Assembly (NCBI GenBank): GCA_963797535.1
Contig: CAWCPQ010000001.1
Span: 930,001-994,000 of the forward strand
Reading direction: 5' to 3'
DNA length: 64,000 bases
DNA from: JAWWOL01 sp963797535
GTDB lineage: Bacteria > Actinomycetota > Actinomycetes > JAWWOL01
Below are positions 1 to 9,665 of the stretch, in pieces. Position 1 is the first letter of the stretch. Each line of letters starts with the position of its first letter. A program made the position numbers and the translations under genes. Below the pieces are notes generated by a model. It did no database searches. It was not told the origin of the DNA and was given only the letters and a program-made list of their open reading frames with translations.

Positions 1-14
1 GATGACGTTCCCAT
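1..14 (-). CDS. 5' end of a gene downstream of a glycine riboswitch, probably glycine dehydrogenase (gcvP)
   Basis: Only the ATG (12-14) and the next three codons are in the window. The start is set by an AGGAGG Shine-Dalgarno about 7 nt upstream (complement of 18-27). The riboswitch just upstream and gcvH nearby make a glycine-cleavage gene likely. In Mycobacterium the same string (gcvH, garA, MerR, DUF151, MerR) is followed by the P-protein gene. The product itself cannot be read here, so gcvP is inferred from context. Confidence 0.6.
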
Positions 15-61
15 GGGGCCCTCCTCAGGAGCGGCGCGGCGGGTTGCCGGCGTCGCGGGGG

Positions 62-258
62 CTCCCCCTCTGTCATGGGACCTGAGAGCTTCACCCGGCG
101 AACCGGGTTTTCACCGTCGGTGAGGCGCTCCGGCGGACCGGCGCGACCTGCTTTCCAGAGTTGCCTGACCCGTACGGTTCGGTGGCCTGAGAGATTCCGG
201 GGAGGTTGCTCCTTCGGCGCCCCGCGCTGGCGTGCGCGGAACTCTCCCGTACGGGGTT
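62..258 (-). promoter_or_regulatory. Tandem glycine riboswitch
   Basis: On the minus strand the first aptamer (about 258 to 169) has a GTACGGGAGAG 5' segment, the core GGCGCCGAAGGAGCAA and CTCTCAGGC, closed by a CCGTACGGG arm. The second aptamer (about 160 to 62) has AACTCTGGAAAG, GCGCCTCACCGACGG, GAAGCTCTCAGG and a closing GACAGAGGGGGAG. This is the two-aptamer glycine-binding arrangement. It ends about 35 nt before the ribosome binding site of the next gene, so it probably turns that gene on when glycine is abundant. Ends are approximate. Confidence 0.93.
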
Positions 259-302
259 GTCAGCGCCTACGAGGCTATCAGGACCGGGCGGTCAGCAGAC
301 GC

Positions 303-935
<633 letters not shown>

Positions 936-1157
936 CCGTGCCTCCTGGTCAATCCCCGGCACGCTCAGCAGCCCGCTCAACCGGGTCAACCAGCGCGAAC
1001 ACGCAGCAGACGTCCGCAGGTGTTGAGACGGACGCTAGCACCGCCGGAACCACCGCGCTGTGATTCGGCTCCGGCGCGTCGCAACCCTCAACCTCAAGTG
1101 GAAGGTTCGGGTTGACTCGATCGGCGCAGTAGGCTCGCACCAGGTTGCACGTGCCCG

Positions 1158-1640
1158 TCAGCCCTGGTTGCCGGAGCCGGTCTGGAAGTCGTCCGGGGAG
1201 ATGTTGTCGAGGAACTCGCGGAACTTCTCGACCTCGGACTCCTGCTCGTCGGCGATGACGATGCCCGCCTCGTCGAGCACCGCTTCGTCGGCGAAGATCG
1301 TCACGTCGGTGCGCACGGCAAGCGCGATGGCATCGGAAGGCCGGGCGCTGACCCGGACGCCGTTGCTGAACAGCAGCTCGGCGAAGAACACGCCCTCGCG
1401 CAGCTCGGTGATGTGGACGGCGGTCAGCTCCACGCCGAGCGCCGTGATCACGTCGCGCAGCAGGTCGTGGGTCAGCGGCCGGGGCGGGACGATTCCCTGC
1501 TGGGCATAGGCGATCGCGGTCGCCTCGACGGCGCCGATCCAGATCGGAAGGTAGCGCTCACCGCCCGCCTCCTTGAGCAGGACAATGGGCTGGTTCGCCG
1601 GGAGCTCGACCCGGACCCCCACGACGCTGAGCTCGTTCAC
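1158..1640 (-). CDS. DUF151 / bifunctional nuclease family protein
   Basis: A 160-residue protein. I take the GTG at 1640, with GGAGGAGG just upstream, rather than an upstream ATG, because conserved sequence begins NELSVVGVRVE. It covers the usual DUF151 length: an N-terminal beta-rich part with LPIWIGAVEATAIAYA, the middle RPLTHDLLRDVITALG, and the conserved RPSDAIALAVRT. Members are called bifunctional nucleases from plant and Thermotoga work, but the role in actinobacteria is not established. A 30-residue acidic C-terminal tail follows. It sits between two MerR genes. Confidence 0.9.
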   Translation of the reverse strand: MNELSVVGVRVELPANQPIVLLKEAGGERYLPIWIGAVEATAIAYAQQGIVPPRPLTHDLLRDVITALGVELTAVHITELREGVFFAELLFSNGVRVSARPSDAIALAVRTDVTIFADEAVLDEAGIVIADEQESEVEKFREFLDNISPDDFQTGSGNQG

Positions 1641-1722
1641 CCGGCTCCTCCTCCACCTGATCCGACCGTACACCGCTGCCCGCAGCGGCATCGACCCGGA
1701 GCAGCCGTCGGCGCCGGGTGGG

Positions 1723-2464
1723 TCAGCGGCTCAGCCCCGGGCGGACGCCGGCCTTGACCAACGTCGCGTGCAGCTTGACCGACAGCGCCGCCAGCTCGCG
1801 GACCACCTCGTCGGCGCGGGCCTTGGCCTCGGGGCCGCGCTGGCGTACCAGCGGGGAGACGACCTGCTCGAGCAGGCCGACCTCGCGGTCGGCGGCGGAA
1901 CGGAACAACCGCAGGTGCCGGGGCTCGATGCCGAAGCGAGACATCTCAGCGACAGTCTTGGCAATGACGAGGGCGTCGCCGTCGTAGTGCGGCGCCACCG
2001 GGGCGGGGCGCCACCAGGCCGTACTGCTCGAGCTGGTCGAGGGCTGCGGCATCCAGGCCAGCCTCGTCCATCAGCTCCTCGCGCGAGAGCCGGATCTCGG
2101 TGAGGTCCTTGGCGAACATGTCGGCAGTCGGCAGCCCCTCAGCAGAGACCAGCGCCCGCGGAACCCGGGGACCGGTGCCTCCGGGTGCCGGCGGCTCGAG
2201 GCCGCGGTCCAGCGCCTCGAGGTGCGCCTTGATCACCCGCAACGGGAGGTAGTGGTCTCGCTGCGCGCCGAGGACGTAGCGCAGCCGACCGAAGTCGTCC
2301 CTGGAGAACTTGCGGTAGCCGGAGGCCGTCCGCTGGGGCTCGACCAGTCCCTCCGCCTCGAGGAAGCGAATCTTGGAAATGGTCACGTCGGGGAACTCCT
2401 GGCGCAGAGCGGCAAGAACCTCGCCGATGCTCATGGAGGCCCTCGCCGGCATGGATGCACTCAT
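1723..2464 (-). CDS. ftsR: MerR-family regulator, FtsR/Rv1828-like, with a frame break
   Basis: The N-terminal part (SIGEVLAALRQEFPDVTISK, then a GYRKFSRDDFGRLRYVL helix) is a MerR DNA-binding domain. The C-terminal part (IEPRHLRLFRSAADRE, ELAALSVKLHATLVKAG) continues one frame later. The break lies at 1990-2012, within a C/G-rich stretch. The span is 742 nt, one base too long. Corrected, it gives about 246 residues, the length of Mycobacterium Rv1828. The ATG at 2464 overlaps the garA stop (TGATG), so translation is coupled. The homologue in Corynebacterium (FtsR) activates ftsZ; that function is inferred here by family. Confidence 0.88.
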
Positions 2465-3021
2465 CAGGCCACCGTCCCTGCTCCGTCGCTGCGATGTGCT
2501 GTCAGGAAAACCAGGCGAAACTTGCCGATCTGGACTTCGTCCCCACTGACCAGCGGGGCCTCGTCGATCCGCTCGCGGTTGAGGTAGCTGCCGTTGAGCG
2601 AGCCGACGTCGCGCACGATGAACCGCTGGCCGCTGCGGTGGAACTCCGCATGCCGCCGGGACACGGTGACGTCGTCGAGGAAGATGTCGCTCTCGGGGTG
2701 CCGGCCAGCCGTCGTCAGGTCCTTGTCGAGCAGGAACCTGCTGCCAGCGTTGGGGCCGCGCTTGACCACGAGCAGGGCCGAGTCGAAGGGCAGTCCCTCG
2801 ACAGCCACGTCGGTGACGATCTGCGGGTCGTCCGGGTGCTCGGCCTCGAGGGACTCGATGCCGGTGATGGAGATCGTCGACGTCGTCTCGACGGCACGCT
2901 CGACCCGCTCGATCTTGTCCAACGGCTCACCGGGGCGCGTCAGCGGCGCACCACAGCGCGCGCAGAAGCGGCTGTCCTCGGGGTTCTCCTGCCCGCAACG
3001 GGTGCAGAACACGGTCGGCAT
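2464..3021 (-). CDS. garA: GarA/OdhI-type FHA protein with N-terminal zinc ribbon
   Basis: A 185-residue protein starting at the ATG at 3021 (AGGAGA about 10 nt upstream). Residues 6-23 hold two CxxC pairs (Cys6, 9, 20, 23), a small zinc ribbon. Residues 44-50 carry the ETTS phospho-threonine motif (Thr46, Thr47) recognised by PknB/PknG-type kinases. Residues about 85-175 are the forkhead-associated domain (GRHPESDIFLDD, SRRHAEF, GSLNGSYLN). In the family, the unphosphorylated protein inhibits 2-oxoglutarate dehydrogenase and redirects glutamate metabolism, and phosphorylation makes FHA bind its own tail. It lies next to gcvH and upstream of two MerR regulators. Confidence 0.95.
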   Translation of the reverse strand: MPTVFCTRCGQENPEDSRFCARCGAPLTRPGEPLDKIERVERAVETTSTISITGIESLEAEHPDDPQIVTDVAVEGLPFDSALLVVKRGPNAGSRFLLDKDLTTAGRHPESDIFLDDVTVSRRHAEFHRSGQRFIVRDVGSLNGSYLNRERIDEAPLVSGDEVQIGKFRLVFLTAHRSDGAGTVA

Positions 3022-3227
3022 AGCGGTGACGATCTCCTGTCGGGCGTGTTCGAAAACCCCTGCGCGAAGGCCCATGAGCGGTCGACCAACATCAACCGCA
3101 CCTATAGGGCGAGTCTTGAGCATAGCGGCAGAACGCCCCGACGCAACAGGGGGTAGTCGGCCCCAGCATCAACGGGAGGTTGATGGCTGCGGCAACCCTC
3201 AACTGGTGATCGAGGGTTGCCGCGCGG
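3022..3227 (-). other. Intergenic region, gcvH to garA
   Basis: About 200 nt that probably hold the garA promoter. The minus-strand text GACTCGCCCTATAGG has a TATAGG element (around 3102-3107) that could serve as a -10, but no convincing -35 stands out. No small gene is seen. Confidence 0.35.
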
Positions 3228-3626
3228 TCAGGCCCCGACGAGCGCTTGGTACTCGGTCGCGCCAAGCAGCCCGGCCAGCTCTGCCTCCGCGCCATCAGCG
3301 GCGTCGACCCGGATCTCCACGATCCAGCCGTCGCCGTAGGGGTCACTGTTGAGCAGCTCGGGCTGACGGTCCAGTGCTTCGTTGCGGGCGACGACGACGC
3401 CGGCCACCGGCGCGTAGATGTCGGAGACGCTCTTGGTCGACTCCACCTCACCGAACGGCTGGCCAGCGGTCACCTCGGCGCCGAGCTCCGGCAGCGTCAC
3501 GAAGACGATGTCGCCGAGCGCGTCCTGGGCGAAGTCGGTGATGCCGATCCGGATGGTGTCCTTCGCGTCAGCACTGAGCCGGGCCCACTCGTGCTCCGCG
3601 GTGTAGCGAACGTCTTCGGGGAACAC
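3228..3626 (-). CDS. gcvH: Glycine cleavage system H protein
   Basis: A 132-residue lipoyl carrier protein. It shuttles the aminomethyl group between the P and T proteins of the glycine cleavage complex in the cytosol. The lipoylation site is Lys65 in GEVESTKSVSDIYAPVAG. The N-terminal YTAEHEWARL and C-terminal DGWIVEIRVD blocks are standard. The length is normal (about 125-135). It is separated from the glycine riboswitch and presumed gcvP by garA and the regulator genes, as in mycobacteria. Confidence 0.97.
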   Translation of the reverse strand: MFPEDVRYTAEHEWARLSADAKDTIRIGITDFAQDALGDIVFVTLPELGAEVTAGQPFGEVESTKSVSDIYAPVAGVVVARNEALDRQPELLNSDPYGDGWIVEIRVDAADGAEAELAGLLGATEYQALVGA

Positions 3627-3680
3627 GGAAGTCTCTCTTCTGGTCGCCGGGTGTTCTGACTCCGGCCACGATAGCCACCG

Positions 3681-6180
3681 CTACTTGCTGGCGCTCTCCA
3701 CCACGTCGGCCCAGCTGTCCAGCAACGTCAACGCCCGGTCCGGGTCCCACGCCTCGACCCACAGGTGGGTCACCGCCTCGAGCGGATCGGGCAGCACCAT
3801 CACCCACTCGCCGTCCGGCTCGATCACCCGCACGCCGTCGGTGGTGTCGAGCTCGCGGCCGTCTGCCGCCTCGACCACCGCCCGCATCACCTGACCCTTG
3901 GTCGCCCATGCGGTGGGGACCGTTCGTCGAACCAGGCTGGCGTCGGGGATCCGGGCGTCGATCTCGGACAAAGTGAGCTTGGTACGGGCGACCAGGCCCA
4001 GCAGGCGGACGAACGCTGCCAGCCCGTCCAGCGCGGAGTGGAACTCCGGGATCACGAAGCCGCCACGGCCGTCGCCGGCGAAGATGACCCCGTTCTCGGC
4101 CGCCGCCTTGGTGAGCCGTTCCGGCGAGGTGGACGTCCACTCGATGTCCACGCCATGGAACCGGGCGACCTGCTCGGCCACCCTGGTCGTGGTCACCGGC
4201 AAGCGCCACCCTGCCGCCCCGGCCCTCGGCCGCCACCAGGTCGAGGACGACCAGCAGCGCCCGGTCGTCCTGCACCACGTCACCACGTTCGTCGACGATC
4301 GACAGCCGCTCGCCCACCTGGTCGAACCGTACGCCGAAGGCCGCCTTGGACGAGGCGACCAGATCGCCCAGCCGCTCGAGGTCGCGCATGTGCTCTGCCA
4401 GCGTCTCGGTGGTCGACAGCTCGTCCAGCCGGCCGTTCATGGTCAGCACGTCCACGCCGAGCCGGCCGAGGATCAACGGCAGCACCATCGCCGCAGCGCC
4501 GCCGGCGGTGTCGAGCACCACCTTCATCCGGGCTTCGCGAATGCCGGTGACGTCGACGCAGCGCAGCAGCTCGGCCACGTAGGTGTCGAGAGTCCTTGCT
4601 GGGTAGGCCAAGTCGGCGATCTCGCCAGGGAACGCGCGTCGGAACTCCTGGCGGCTGAAGGTGCGCTCGATCTTGCGCTGGGCCGTCTGGGACAGGTCGG
4701 CACCGTGCTCGTCGAGGAACAGGATGTCGACGCCCTGCGGGTCCCCCGGCGTGGTGCAGATCATGATGCCGCCGACCGAGTCGCTGGCCGCCACCTCGAA
4801 CCGGGTCACCGGCGTGGGCGTCACCTCGAGGTCGCGGACGTTGATCGCGCTCGCGGTCAGGGCGCTGATCGCCGCCCGCTTGAGGGTACGGGCAGCCCTG
4901 GACGCGTCGCGCGAGGTCGTGATGGTCGAGCCCTTGCGCAGGCTGGTCGCGTAGGCGCTGGCCAGCCGTACGACGTGCTCGGGCGTGATCTCGACGTTGA
5001 CCAGCCCGGAGACGCCTCGGGGGCCGAACAGCGAGCGTGCACCGCGCGACTCCCAGATGACGCTGGTGTTGACGACGGCGCCGGCTTCGATCGTCTTGAA
5101 CGGATAGATCTTGACCCCGGCGGAGATGAACGCCTCCTCCTCGACGACACACTCGTCGCCGATGATGGCGCCCTCCTCGACCCGTGCGCCCCGCATGAGG
5201 TCGGTGTTCTTGCCGACGACGCAGCCGCGCAGGTTGGTGGACGGACCACAGAAGACGTTGTCGTGCAGCACTGCCCGATGCAGGAACGCCCCGCTCTTGA
5301 CCACGACGTTGCTGCCCAGGACGGTGTACTCCCGCAGCTCGGCGCCGGCCTCGACCTTGGCGTAGTCGCCGATGAACAGCGGCCCCCGGAGCACGGCGTC
5401 AGGGTCAACCTCCGCGCCTTCCGCGATCCAGACCCCACTGGACACCTCGAAGCCGTCAATCTCAACGTCGACTAGACGGTTAAGAACGTCCGCCTGTACC
5501 CGCAGATAGCTGTCGTGGTTGCCGACGTCCTCCCAGTAGGCCTCGGTGACGTAGCCGTACAACCGGGCACCGTCAGCCAGCAGCTTGGGGAAGACGTCGT
5601 TGGACCAGTCGACCGACTGCCCGGTCGCGACGTGGTCGAGCACCTCGGGCGCCATGATGTAGACGCCGGTGTTGACGGTGTCGGAGAAGACCTGCCCCCA
5701 CGTCGGCTTCTCGAGGAACCGCTCGATCCGGCCTTCCTCGTCGGCGATGATGATGCCGAACTCCACCGGGTCGGGCACCCGCTTGAGCCCGATCGTGACG
5801 AGCGCGTCGTTGGCCTCGTGGAACTTGATCATGTCGGTGAGGTCGATGTCGGTGAGCGCGTCGCCACTGATCACGATGAACGGCTCGTCCCGCAGCGCCT
5901 CCTCGGCGTTCTTGACGCTGCCGGCCGTGCCGAGCGGCGTCTCCTCGGTGGCATAGCTCAGTGTCATGCCGAACTCTTCACCGTCGCCGAAGTAGTTGCG
6001 GACGAGTGAGGCCAGGAACTGCAGCGTGACCACCGTCTCGGTGACGCCGTGACGGCGCAGCAGCCGCAGGACGTGACCCATGATCGGCTGGTTGACCACG
6101 GGCAGCAGTGGTTTGGGCTGGTTGGCCGTCATCGGACGCAGCCGAGTGCCTTCACCGCCTGCCATCACAACTGCTCTCAT
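3681..6180 (-). CDS. Fused mannose-1-phosphate guanylyltransferase / phosphomannomutase, one frame break
   Basis: Residues 1-235 are a nucleotidyltransferase: VMAGGEGTRLRPMTANQPKP, then a DALTDIDL metal-binding stretch. Residues about 240-370 are a left-handed beta-helix of hexapeptide repeats. From about 380 on is a phosphohexomutase-like region (FGPRGVSG, then DFAGDGRGGFVIPE-type text near the C terminus). It probably makes GDP-mannose for glycans or glycolipids. The frame breaks at 4196-4206 (one extra base in GCGCTTGCCG). The corrected length is about 832 residues, close to the Streptomyces fusion. The uncorrected frame runs on into gcvH and should be ignored. The mutase serine region is degenerate, so mutase activity is uncertain. 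Confidence 0.9.
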
Positions 6181-6228
6181 GCCCTCACCTCCCGTTCGCC
6201 ACCGTGGTCATGCCCTCGGACCGTGCCG

Positions 6229-6876
6229 TCACGCCCTGGCGGCCCCGCTGTCAGCAAGTTCGGCGAGAGTTCCGCCGTCGCCCCTGGTCAGCTCGCGCAC
6301 CTGAATCAGGTAGAGCAGGCCGGAGTACCAGTACAAGCCGACCCCCCACACAGCGAAAGCCCAGCCGAAGGTACGGGAGACAGGAGCGGCCCAGGTGTCG
6401 CCAGCACCGAGCAGAATCAACGGGAAGGCGTACAGCAGGTTAAAGGTTGCAGCCTTGCCGAGGTAATGGACCGGCAGCGGGCCGTAGCCGTGCCGACGCA
6501 GCACCGGCAGGGTCAAGGCGAGCAGGGCATCGCGGGCGACGAGAGCGACGACCAACCAGACCGGGATGATCCCCCGGATCGCCAGCCCGACCACGGTGGC
6601 CACGATGTAGAGGCGATCGGCGAGCGGGTCGAGCAGCTGGCCGAGACGGCTGGTCTGGTTCCAGGCTCGGGCCAGCTTGCCGTCGAGGTAGTCACTGACG
6701 CCACTGAGCATCAGCAGCAGGATCGCCCAGCCATCGGCTTCGGGACCCAGGATCAGCCACAGGAAAACCGGGACGCCGGCCAGCCGGGCGGCGCTCAAAG
6801 CGTTGGGGACGGTCCAGATGGCGTCGGACACCACTTCGGCAGGCGCCGGATCGGACGTGGTCTCGGCTGTAGTCAC
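6229..6876 (-). CDS. CDP-alcohol phosphatidyltransferase (PgsA-like)
   Basis: An integral membrane enzyme of phospholipid synthesis. The family signature is complete in SDYLDGKLARAWNQTSRLG followed by QLLDPLADR, the D..DG..AR..G...D...D motif. About six hydrophobic segments follow. I place the start at the GTG at 6876 (GGAGG 11 nt upstream). An ATG at 6918 without a clear ribosome site is possible. The open frame extending further upstream runs into tRNA-Pro and is not coding. It lies 48 nt upstream of the GDP-mannose gene. The substrate (glycerol-3-P or inositol-P) cannot be told from sequence alone. Confidence 0.9.
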   Translation of the reverse strand: MTTAETTSDPAPAEVVSDAIWTVPNALSAARLAGVPVFLWLILGPEADGWAILLLMLSGVSDYLDGKLARAWNQTSRLGQLLDPLADRLYIVATVVGLAIRGIIPVWLVVALVARDALLALTLPVLRRHGYGPLPVHYLGKAATFNLLYAFPLILLGAGDTWAAPVSRTFGWAFAVWGVGLYWYSGLLYLIQVRELTRGDGGTLAELADSGAARA

Positions 6877-7094
6877 AGTGACACGCACCTCCGCCCGGTT
6901 TGCCGCGTGGGGCCCCATCAGCTCGACGCCGGACAGGCCCCCACGGCCGGCGAAGTCGATGATCACTGACGCCCAGCCTACCGCCGGGGTGTTTCCGGTC
7001 GAATACGGGCCGTGCGGCTTTCCGTCAACTCCGGGACGAACAAGTCGTTGTCGACTGGTTCGTCCCACCCGGCACCAGCTGCGTGCCTTCTCTG

Positions 7095-7168
<74 letters not shown>

Positions 7169-7255
7169 ATTGCTCTGCCACCGTACGGGCGGCGAAGCGG
7201 AGCAGACTTTACCCCGGGCGCAGGACCCCGGACGAACGCCGTGCCCGTCCCTCGG

Positions 7256-8680
7256 TCACTTGCGCTTCTCGCGCACCTTCATCGAGATCTCGATGGGTGT
7301 GCCGGGGAAGCCGAACTCCTCGCGCAACCGGCGCTCGAGGAACCGTCGGTAGCCCGGCTCGAGGAACCCGCTGGTGAACAGCACGAACCGTGGCGGCTTG
7401 GTGCCCGCCTGAGTCGCGAACAGGATCTTCGGCTGCTTGCCGCTGCGCACCGGCGGCGGCGTTGCCGCGACGATCGAGGCCAGGAACGCGTTGAGCCGCC
7501 CGGTGGGCACCCGCTGTTCCCAGCTCGCAAGGGCAGTCCGCAGTGCGGGGGCCAAGCGCTCGACACTGCGGCCGGTGGACGCCGACACGTTGACCCGCGG
7601 AGCCCAGGCGTACGGGGCCAGCTCGCGTTCGACCTCGTTCTCCAGCGTCAGCCGGCGGTCCTCGTCGACCAGGTCCCACTTGTTGAAGGCCAGCACCAGC
7701 GCGCGACCGGCCTCCGTCGCCATCGAGATGACCCGCATGTCCTGGTCGGTCAACGGCTGGCTGGCATCGAGCAGCACGACAGCCACCTCGGCCGCGTCGA
7801 GAGCGGCACTGGTGCGCAGGCTGGCGTAGTACTCGGCGCCGGACGCCTGCCGGACCCGTCGGCGCAGACCGGCTGTGTCGACAAACTTCCAAATTTCCCC
7901 ACCGACCTCGACCAGCGAGTCCACCGGGTCACGGGTCGTGCCCGCGGTCGCGTCGACGACCGAGCGCTCCTCGTGCGACAGCCGATTGAGCAGACTGGAC
8001 TTTCCGACGTTGGGCCGGCCGACCAGCGCCACCCGACGGGGGCCCGAGGTCGGGTCGTCGCGCTCCATCGGCGCCTCGGGCAGGGCATCGAGCACCGCGT
8101 CGAGCAGCTCGCCCGAACCTCGACCGTGCAGAGCGCTCACCGCGAAGGGCTCCCCCAGCCCGAGCGACCACAGCGAAGCCGCGTCCGCCTCGGTACGGGC
8201 GTCGTCCACCTTGTTGGCCGCCAGCACCGCGTGCTTCTTCGACCGGCGCAGCACTCTGGCGACAGCCTCGTCGGTGTCGGTCGCGCCCACGGTCGCGTCG
8301 ACCACGAGAAGGACGGCGTCGGCCGCGGCCACGGCGTACTCCGCCTGAGCGGCAACCCGCGCCTGCAGGCCGACAGCGTCGGGCTCCCAGCCTCCGGTGT
8401 CGACCACGATGAACCGGCGGCCGCGCCAGTTGGCGTCGTAGGCCACCCGGTCCCTGGTCACGCCGGGGACATCCTCGACGACGGCCTCTCGGCGCCCCAG
8501 GATCCGGTTGACCAAGGTCGACTTGCCGACGTTGGGCCGACCAACCACGGCGAGCACCGGCAGGGAGGCCAGCTCCTCGGCCGACTCGCCGTCGAGGTCC
8601 GGGTCGAGGTCCGGGTCGAGGTCGAGCCCGGCGGCTGAGCCGGCCGCGTCGGAGCTGACCCCGGCATCCCTGCGCGTCAC
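7256..8680 (-). CDS. der: Ribosome-associated GTPase Der (EngA)
   Basis: A 474-residue, intact double GTPase needed for 50S ribosome assembly. Two complete G domains are present: GRPNVGKS at 47-54 with DTGG near 94 and NKVD near 156, and GRPNVGKSS at 221-229 with DTAG and NKWD later. A KH-like C-terminal domain (ILFATQAGTKPPRFVLF) follows. The GTG start at 8680 overlaps the cmk stop by 4 nt (GTGA). The N-terminal 40 residues hold a short acidic repeat (LDPDLDPDLD) from 12-nt direct repeats near 8590-8630, absent from most Der proteins. Confidence 0.97.
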   Translation of the reverse strand: MTRRDAGVSSDAAGSAAGLDLDPDLDPDLDGESAEELASLPVLAVVGRPNVGKSTLVNRILGRREAVVEDVPGVTRDRVAYDANWRGRRFIVVDTGGWEPDAVGLQARVAAQAEYAVAAADAVLLVVDATVGATDTDEAVARVLRRSKKHAVLAANKVDDARTEADAASLWSLGLGEPFAVSALHGRGSGELLDAVLDALPEAPMERDDPTSGPRRVALVGRPNVGKSSLLNRLSHEERSVVDATAGTTRDPVDSLVEVGGEIWKFVDTAGLRRRVRQASGAEYYASLRTSAALDAAEVAVVLLDASQPLTDQDMRVISMATEAGRALVLAFNKWDLVDEDRRLTLENEVERELAPYAWAPRVNVSASTGRSVERLAPALRTALASWEQRVPTGRLNAFLASIVAATPPPVRSGKQPKILFATQAGTKPPRFVLFTSGFLEPGYRRFLERRLREEFGFPGTPIEISMKVREKRK

Positions 8681-9475
8681 CGGGCTGCTCCCGTCGAGGA
8701 GTCCTGAAGTGTCGATTTCTGAGGCGTCGAGTCGTTCTGCTGGCCCGCGGTCTCGATGGGCAGCTCGACCACCTGCCAGAGATCGACGACCGCCTTGATC
8801 ACTTCGTCGGCCGACATCGTCGTCGTGTCGACGACATGGGCGTCGGGAGCACAGTGCAGCGGTGATGCCTTGCGAGTGGAGTCCAGCTCATCGCGACGCG
8901 CCAGGTCCTCAACCACGGCCTCGACCGTCGTCTGCGCTGGCTGTGCGTTGTCCGAGTGCTCAGCCGCACGTCTCCGCCCGCGAGCCTCGGCGCTTGCGGT
9001 CAGCCAGACCTTCAGCCGTGCGTCGGGAAAGATCGCGGTACCGATGTCGCGTCCCTCGACGACGATGCCACCGCTGCCGGCGACGGCCGCCAGGGCAAGT
9101 CGCCGTTGAAGACCGGACAGGTGCGCTCGCACCGCCGGAGTCGCCGCCACCGCACTGACTGCTGAGGTGACCTCGTCGCCACGGATAACCTCGGTGACGT
9201 CTTGTCCGGCGATGGCCACCGCGCGGTCGGCCGGGTCGGTACGGATGTCCAGCGGCGAGGAGGCGAGCAGAGCGCTCAGCCGGTCCTCGTTGGCCGACAA
9301 CTCATCCAGAGGCAAACCGTCCCTGAGCACCAGCCACGTCACCGCGCGGTACATCGCGCCCGTGTCGAGATAGCCGAAATCCGAGCCGTACGGCGACACC
9401 GCGAGCAACGGTCGACTTGCCGGAACCGGACGGCCCGTCGATGGCAACCACCATCTGGGCACTGTCCACCTGCAC
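8677..9475 (-). CDS. cmk: Cytidylate kinase, one frame break
   Basis: It phosphorylates (d)CMP. The P-loop MVVAIDGPSGSGKSTVARG lies in one frame and YLDTGAMYRAVTWLVLRDG continues in the next. The break is at an AAA/TTT run at 9377-9379, one extra base. The rest is typical (EGRDIGTAIFPDA, the ARDELDST-like lid text). The GTG at 9475 has AGGAG 7 nt upstream; the ATG at 9454 is an alternative. The corrected length is about 265 residues, longer than the usual 220-230 because of a 25-residue polar tail (GQQNDSTPQKSTLQDSS). The stop overlaps the der start. Confidence 0.93.
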
Positions 9476-9665
9476 CACTGATCTCCTCACAAAGGCGAGT
9501 CGCGAGGTCATCAACCTGCCCGCGGCCCTGAGCGAGGATACCGGGTCCATCTAGCCTTATGTCGACTAAGACCCAAAACCATGAAACGACCACTCGATTC
9601 CGGTCTACGGGAGCCTCGCCAGCGCCCCATGGGTTCCCACAGGGTGCTCAGCGCTCACGGCGCAG

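Noticed and set aside
3568..4196. C-terminal continuation of the GDP-mannose gene frame into gcvH
   Set aside because: After the break near 4200 this frame is Arg/Gly-rich noise. The correct continuation, with conserved domain sequence, is in the next frame and ends at 3681.
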